A DNA stretch of 64,000 bases from Mycolicibacterium aichiense (lineage in GTDB: Bacteria; Actinomycetota; Actinomycetes; Mycobacteriales; Mycobacteriaceae): assembly GCF_010726245.1 (NCBI RefSeq), contig NZ_AP022561.1, positions 3,286,001-3,350,000 of the forward strand, read 5' to 3'. A program made the position numbers and the translations under genes. Position 1 is the stretch's first letter; each line of letters starts with the position of its first letter. Under the pieces are notes generated by a model. That model made no database searches. It had not been told where the DNA came from and saw only the letters and a program-made list of their open reading frames with translations. Of the stretch, positions 60,837-64,000 are shown one piece after another.

Positions 60837-61223
60837 TTAGCCAGCCTTGACCGCGAGGACAGGTTTCGGGCACTCCATCAGCACTTGTTGCGCGACGCTG
60901 CCGAGGAGCAGTTTGCCGACAGGGTTGCGGTGCCGCAGACCGATCACCAGCAGCTCGGCATCGGGGCGCTCCATCGCCTGCAGCAGCGCGTCGGCGGCGT
61001 ACACCCCGACCGGCTGCGACAGCTCGTAGCGCACCCCGCTCTCGCGCAGGCGTTCGGTGATGGTGTGCACCTGCCCGGGCTGGGCGAACGCGGCGTCGAC
61101 GTAGGAGTCCCCCGGCGTCGAGTTGATCACCAGCAGGTCCGTGTTGCGCAGGGTGGCCTCGGCGATGCCGGCATCCACCGCCGCCAGGCCGTGCTGGTCG
61201 TTGGTGTATCCCACGACGATCAT
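60837..61223 (-). CDS. Universal stress protein, single domain
   Basis: UspA-fold protein of 128 residues. It starts [19 protein letters not shown] and has the ATP-binding loop [17 protein letters not shown] near residue 98, the full G-x2-G-x9-G(S) type pattern. It is coupled to tctA by ATGA. A Usp inside a tricarboxylate transporter operon suggests nucleotide-linked control of uptake, but this is a guess. Confidence 0.9.
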   Translation of the reverse strand: MIVVGYTNDQHGLAAVDAGIAEATLRNTDLLVINSTPGDSYVDAAFAQPGQVHTITERLRESGVRYELSQPVGVYAADALLQAMERPDAELLVIGLRHRNPVGKLLLGSVAQQVLMECPKPVLAVKAG

Positions 61224-62761
61224 GACGTCTGCGCCTTCTCTCTCTGATCCTTGTCGTCCTCGACCACCAGCAGCGTCTCTTCGTCGCGGTGCAGCAGCCT
61301 CAGCACCAGCGGGATGATCAGCAGCACGGCCATACATACGTAGGTGACGATCGCGACCGGCTCGGTGAACAGGTTCGACCAGTCTCCACCGCCGAGCTGC
61401 AGGCTCTGGCGCAGCTGACGTTCGATGCGCGGACCCAAAATGACGCCGATGATCAGCGGCAGCACTGGAAGCCCGAACCGGCGCATCATCAGTCCGAGAA
61501 CACCGAACAGCAGCAGCAATGCCAGATCCAGCGGCTGGATGTTCACCGCGAACGCCCCGAGCGTGGCGAAGAACAGAATGCCGGCATACAGGTACGGCCG
61601 CGGCGTGCGCAGCAGCTTTGCCCACAGCGGCGCCAGCGGCAGGTTGAGCACCAGCAGCAGGAAGTTGCCGATGAACAAGCTGGCGATCAGCGTCCAGATC
61701 AGCAGCGGTTCCTTGCTGAACAGCGTTGGCCCGGGCTGGATGCCGTAGGAGACAAACGCGGTGAGCATCACCGCGGCGGTGGCGTTGGTCGGCAGGCCCA
61801 ACGACAGCATCGGCACCAGAGTGCCTGCGGCGGAGGCATTGTTGGCGGCCTCGGGTCCGGCCACCCCTTCGATGGCGCCCTTGCCGAACTCCTCCGGATG
61901 CTTGGACAACTTCTTCTCGGTGATGTAGCTCAGGAAGGTGGGCAACTCGGCGCCGCCCGCGGGGAGCGCACCGAACGGAAACCCGAACGCGGTGCCGCGC
62001 AGCCACGGCTTCCAGGACCGCCGCCAGTCATCGCGGCCCATCCACGGCCGCCCGACCGGAATCACGTCGGCTGGCCTGCGCCGTAGATGCGCGGCCACCC
62101 AGAGTGCCTCTCCCACGGCGAAAATCGCGACGGCGATCACCACGATGTCGATACCGTCGGACAGTTGCGGGATACCGAACGTGGCCCGGGGCTGCCCGGT
62201 CAGGAAGTCGATGCCGACGATGCCGATCGCCAGGCCGAGCACCAGCGAGATGGCGCCGCGCAGCTTCGACGACCCCAGCACCGCGGTGACCGCCACCAGC
62301 GCGAAGAGCATGATCGCCAGATACGACGGCGCGCCGAGGGTGACGGCGAACCGCGAGATCGCGGGCGCGAACGCGGCCAGCAGTGCGGTACCGATACTGC
62401 CCGCGACGAACGAGCCGATCGCCGCGGTGGCCAGTGCCTGCGCGGCCCGGCCCGCTTTCGCCATCTTGTTGCCCTCGATGGCGGTGATCACCGACGACGA
62501 CTCCCCCGGGGTGTTCAGCAGGATCGACGTGGTGGATCCGCCGTACATGCCGCCGTAGAAGATGCCCGCGAACATGATGAACGCCGCACTCGGGCTGACG
62601 TTGTAGGTGATGGGCAGCAGCAGCGCCACCGTCATGGCGGGTCCGATGCCGGGCAGCACCCCGACCGCGGTGCCCAACAGCACCCCGATCACGGCGTAGA
62701 GCAGGTTCATCGGGGTCGCCGCCTCGGCGAACCCCTGCAGCAGCCAGTTGACGTTGTCCAT
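61220..62761 (-). CDS. tctA: Tripartite tricarboxylate transporter, large permease TctA
   Basis: Twelve-helix permease of 513 residues of the TTT (TctABC) family for uptake of citrate-like acids. Family motifs are [20 protein letters not shown] near residue 38, [27 protein letters not shown] loops near 70, [16 protein letters not shown] near 268 and [15 protein letters not shown] near 326. It lies directly after tctB (adjacent codons) and overlaps usp. The C-terminal 20 residues are charged ([18 protein letters not shown]). Confidence 0.94.
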   Translation of the reverse strand: MDNVNWLLQGFAEAATPMNLLYAVIGVLLGTAVGVLPGIGPAMTVALLLPITYNVSPSAAFIMFAGIFYGGMYGGSTTSILLNTPGESSSVITAIEGNKMAKAGRAAQALATAAIGSFVAGSIGTALLAAFAPAISRFAVTLGAPSYLAIMLFALVAVTAVLGSSKLRGAISLVLGLAIGIVGIDFLTGQPRATFGIPQLSDGIDIVVIAVAIFAVGEALWVAAHLRRRPADVIPVGRPWMGRDDWRRSWKPWLRGTAFGFPFGALPAGGAELPTFLSYITEKKLSKHPEEFGKGAIEGVAGPEAANNASAAGTLVPMLSLGLPTNATAAVMLTAFVSYGIQPGPTLFSKEPLLIWTLIASLFIGNFLLLVLNLPLAPLWAKLLRTPRPYLYAGILFFATLGAFAVNIQPLDLALLLLFGVLGLMMRRFGLPVLPLIIGVILGPRIERQLRQSLQLGGGDWSNLFTEPVAIVTYVCMAVLLIIPLVLRLLHRDEETLLVVEDDKDQREKAQTS

Positions 62762-63280
62762 CTACAGAATCCCGTCCAAGATGCCTGCGGGCAGCGGGAT
62801 TCCGAGCCCGGAATAGAACGCGTAGAAGCTGGCCAGTGCGAGGACGACACCGATGACGATGTTGCGCACGTAGTGCTTGGCACCCAGAATCGTTGCCGCA
62901 CCGGCGAAGAACAGCGCACTGGTGATCACCCAGCCCACCGGGTTGACCAACAGGATCATCGCGACGAACAGCGCGACGAGCAGTCCGACGGTGCGCCAGT
63001 CCCCCGGCGCTTCGGGATCGATGTCCTCGCCCGCGTCGGCCTCGCCCTTGCTGCCCCGCGGGATGGCGACAGCCAGGATCACCGCCAGCACCAGTGCGGC
63101 CACCCCGATGACCAACGGAAAGAACTTGGGCCCAACGGGATCCACCTTGGCGAAACCCTCGTCCAGGGTCAGTCCGCTGTAGACCAGGAATCCGCCGACG
63201 ATCGCCAGGACGGCGACCACGATGTACTGCGCATAATCGGACCGGCTGTCCGGCTGTGCGTGTTTCTCATCAATGCTCAC
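62762..63280 (-). CDS. tctB: Tripartite tricarboxylate transporter, small permease TctB
   Basis: Small membrane subunit of 172 residues with four helices (about 20-38, 55-75, 100-120, 140-160). An acidic loop ([20 protein letters not shown]) lies between helices 2 and 3. The start is GTG 63280, with GGGG upstream, overlapping tctC as GTGA. Sequence is poorly conserved in this family; the call rests on size, topology and position. Confidence 0.88.
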   Translation of the reverse strand: MSIDEKHAQPDSRSDYAQYIVVAVLAIVGGFLVYSGLTLDEGFAKVDPVGPKFFPLVIGVAALVLAVILAVAIPRGSKGEADAGEDIDPEAPGDWRTVGLLVALFVAMILLVNPVGWVITSALFFAGAATILGAKHYVRNIVIGVVLALASFYAFYSGLGIPLPAGILDGIL

Positions 63281-64000
63281 AGCAGCCCCAATTCGGTCAG
63301 CGTCGACGAGACCCGGTTGTCCTGGTCTTTGAGAAATTGTTCGAACTGCGCACCGGTCACGAAGGCGTCCGTCCACCCGTTCTTGGCCAACGCCTCTTTC
63401 CATTCCGTCGTGCCATGCATCTCTTCGAGCGCGTTGACCATGTCGTTCTTGGCGCTGTCCGAAATACCCGGCGGCGCAAGGACACCGCGCCAGTTGGCGA
63501 AGGTCAGATCGATGCCGGACTCCTTGAGCGTCGGCGCATCGATGCCCTGGACGCGTTGCTCGCTGGACACCGCGAGCACCCGCAGCTGACCTGCCTCGAT
63601 CTGGTCTATGAGCTCACCGGGGCTGGAGGTTCCCGCGGTGATCTTCTTGCCCAGCAGCGCGGTCAGCAGGTCTCCGCCGCCGTCGTAGGTGATGAAGTTG
63701 ACCTGTCTCGGGTCGACGCCGACCTTCTTGGCGACTTCCATCGGGAACAGGTGATCGGGCCCGCCCGGGGAGGATCCCCCACCGATCGTCATCGTGCTCG
63801 GATCGGCCTTCCAGGCGGTGACGAAGTCCTGCACCGTCTTGAACGGCGAATCGGCCGGCACGAAGATCGCGCCCGGGTCCTCGATCAGCTTGGCGATCGC
63901 TGTCGCATCGGAGGCTTTGACCTTGGAACCGTTGGTGTAGGTGGCGCCGACGACCCCCAGGCCCATCGTCATCATCAGGTCGTTGTTGCCGCGCTCATTC
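63277..64000 (-). CDS. tctC: Tripartite tricarboxylate transporter substrate-binding protein TctC (5' end off window)
   Basis: C-terminal 240 residues of a Bug/TctC-type periplasmic solute-binding protein; the reading frame stays open to the window end, so the signal peptide and first lobe start are missing. Visible parts are IGGGSSPGGPDHLFPMEVAK, the ligand-loop TYDGGGDLLTALLGKKI, SPGELIDQIEAGQLRVLAV and FANWRGVLAPPGIS, all typical of the family. In actinobacteria it is expected as a lipoprotein. The ligand is unknown (citrate, other carboxylates). It is the first gene seen of the tctCBA-usp-terC run. Confidence 0.92.
   Translation of the reverse strand, partial: NERGNNDLMMTMGLGVVGATYTNGSKVKASDATAIAKLIEDPGAIFVPADSPFKTVQDFVTAWKADPSTMTIGGGSSPGGPDHLFPMEVAKKVGVDPRQVNFITYDGGGDLLTALLGKKITAGTSSPGELIDQIEAGQLRVLAVSSEQRVQGIDAPTLKESGIDLTFANWRGVLAPPGISDSAKNDMVNALEEMHGTTEWKEALAKNGWTDAFVTGAQFEQFLKDQDNRVSSTLTELGLL

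Noticed and set aside
51278..64000. Active genomic island or prophage downstream of tRNA-Leu
   Set aside because: No integrase, excisionase, phage gene or direct repeat of the tRNA end is visible inside the window, so only a tentative island edge is proposed.

Overview
The window reads as chromosomal DNA of a fast-growing mycobacterium (Mycolicibacterium-like). GC is high throughout and genes are tightly packed with ATGA/GTGA overlaps. The gene set includes mycobacterial hallmarks: mycothiol ligase MshC, an LppL-type lipoprotein, a TB18.6-type PEBP protein, a DUF222/13E12 HNH protein and many lipobox proteins. From memory, gene order matches several M. tuberculosis blocks: Rv1615-Rv1623c, Rv2120c-Rv2125 and Rv2130c-Rv2141c. 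There is no phage, IS element, transposase or CRISPR array. No gene-free stretch exceeds about 250 bases.

Layout. 0.1-6.5 kb: cytochrome bd oxidase and its assembly ABC exporter (cydABDC), then a small DUF4190 protein. 6.5-16.3 kb, minus strand: a DUF2156 membrane protein, acyl-CoA thioesterase TesB, pyruvate kinase and glutamate synthase (gltBD). 16.5-21.9 kb: DUF2752 and TM2 membrane proteins, an Ala/Gly-rich secreted protein, a flavin disulfide reductase, a DUF4126 membrane protein, histidine genes hisG/hisE and a lipoprotein. 21.9-29.3 kb: a sugar module with a GlcP-like MFS permease, a HAD phosphatase, 6-phosphogluconate dehydrogenase, glucose-6-phosphate dehydrogenase and a frameshifted GH63/MGH1-like glucosidase. 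29.3-34.2 kb: an E. coli-type cobalamin methionine synthase (metH), preceded by what I read as an S-adenosylhomocysteine riboswitch, and a divergent PAC2 gene. 34.2-51.3 kb: a DUF222 protein, a paired acyl-CoA dehydrogenase, the uppP-phosphatase-DUF3090-SCO1664-cysQ-mshC run, lppL-DUF5703-pyrD, an aspartic-protease-like lipoprotein, a TAP-type exported hydrolase, PEBP, an M20 peptidase, a PknH-sensor lipoprotein and tRNA-Leu(GAG).

51.3-64 kb lies beyond the tRNA, where similarity to the M. tuberculosis order stops, and looks accessory. It holds two LysR regulators, each facing a divergent gene across a short intergenic inverted repeat. An ECF sigma/zinc anti-sigma pair sits between a flavoprotein and a cytochrome b-Mo-cofactor oxidoreductase. 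A minus-strand operon at the end encodes a tripartite tricarboxylate transporter (tctC partial, tctB, tctA), a universal stress protein and TerC.

The most notable signals are the SAH riboswitch with a ribosome-site-sequestering hairpin in front of metH, a BlaI/MecI-type operator over the cydA promoter, a PE-less lipoprotein carrying two aspartic-protease DTG motifs, the glucosidase frameshift, a LysR gene running into the 3' end of tRNA-Leu, and a shared promoter-like motif around the ECF sigma operon. Several genes show a -10 element placed so that transcripts would be leaderless, a common mycobacterial arrangement.
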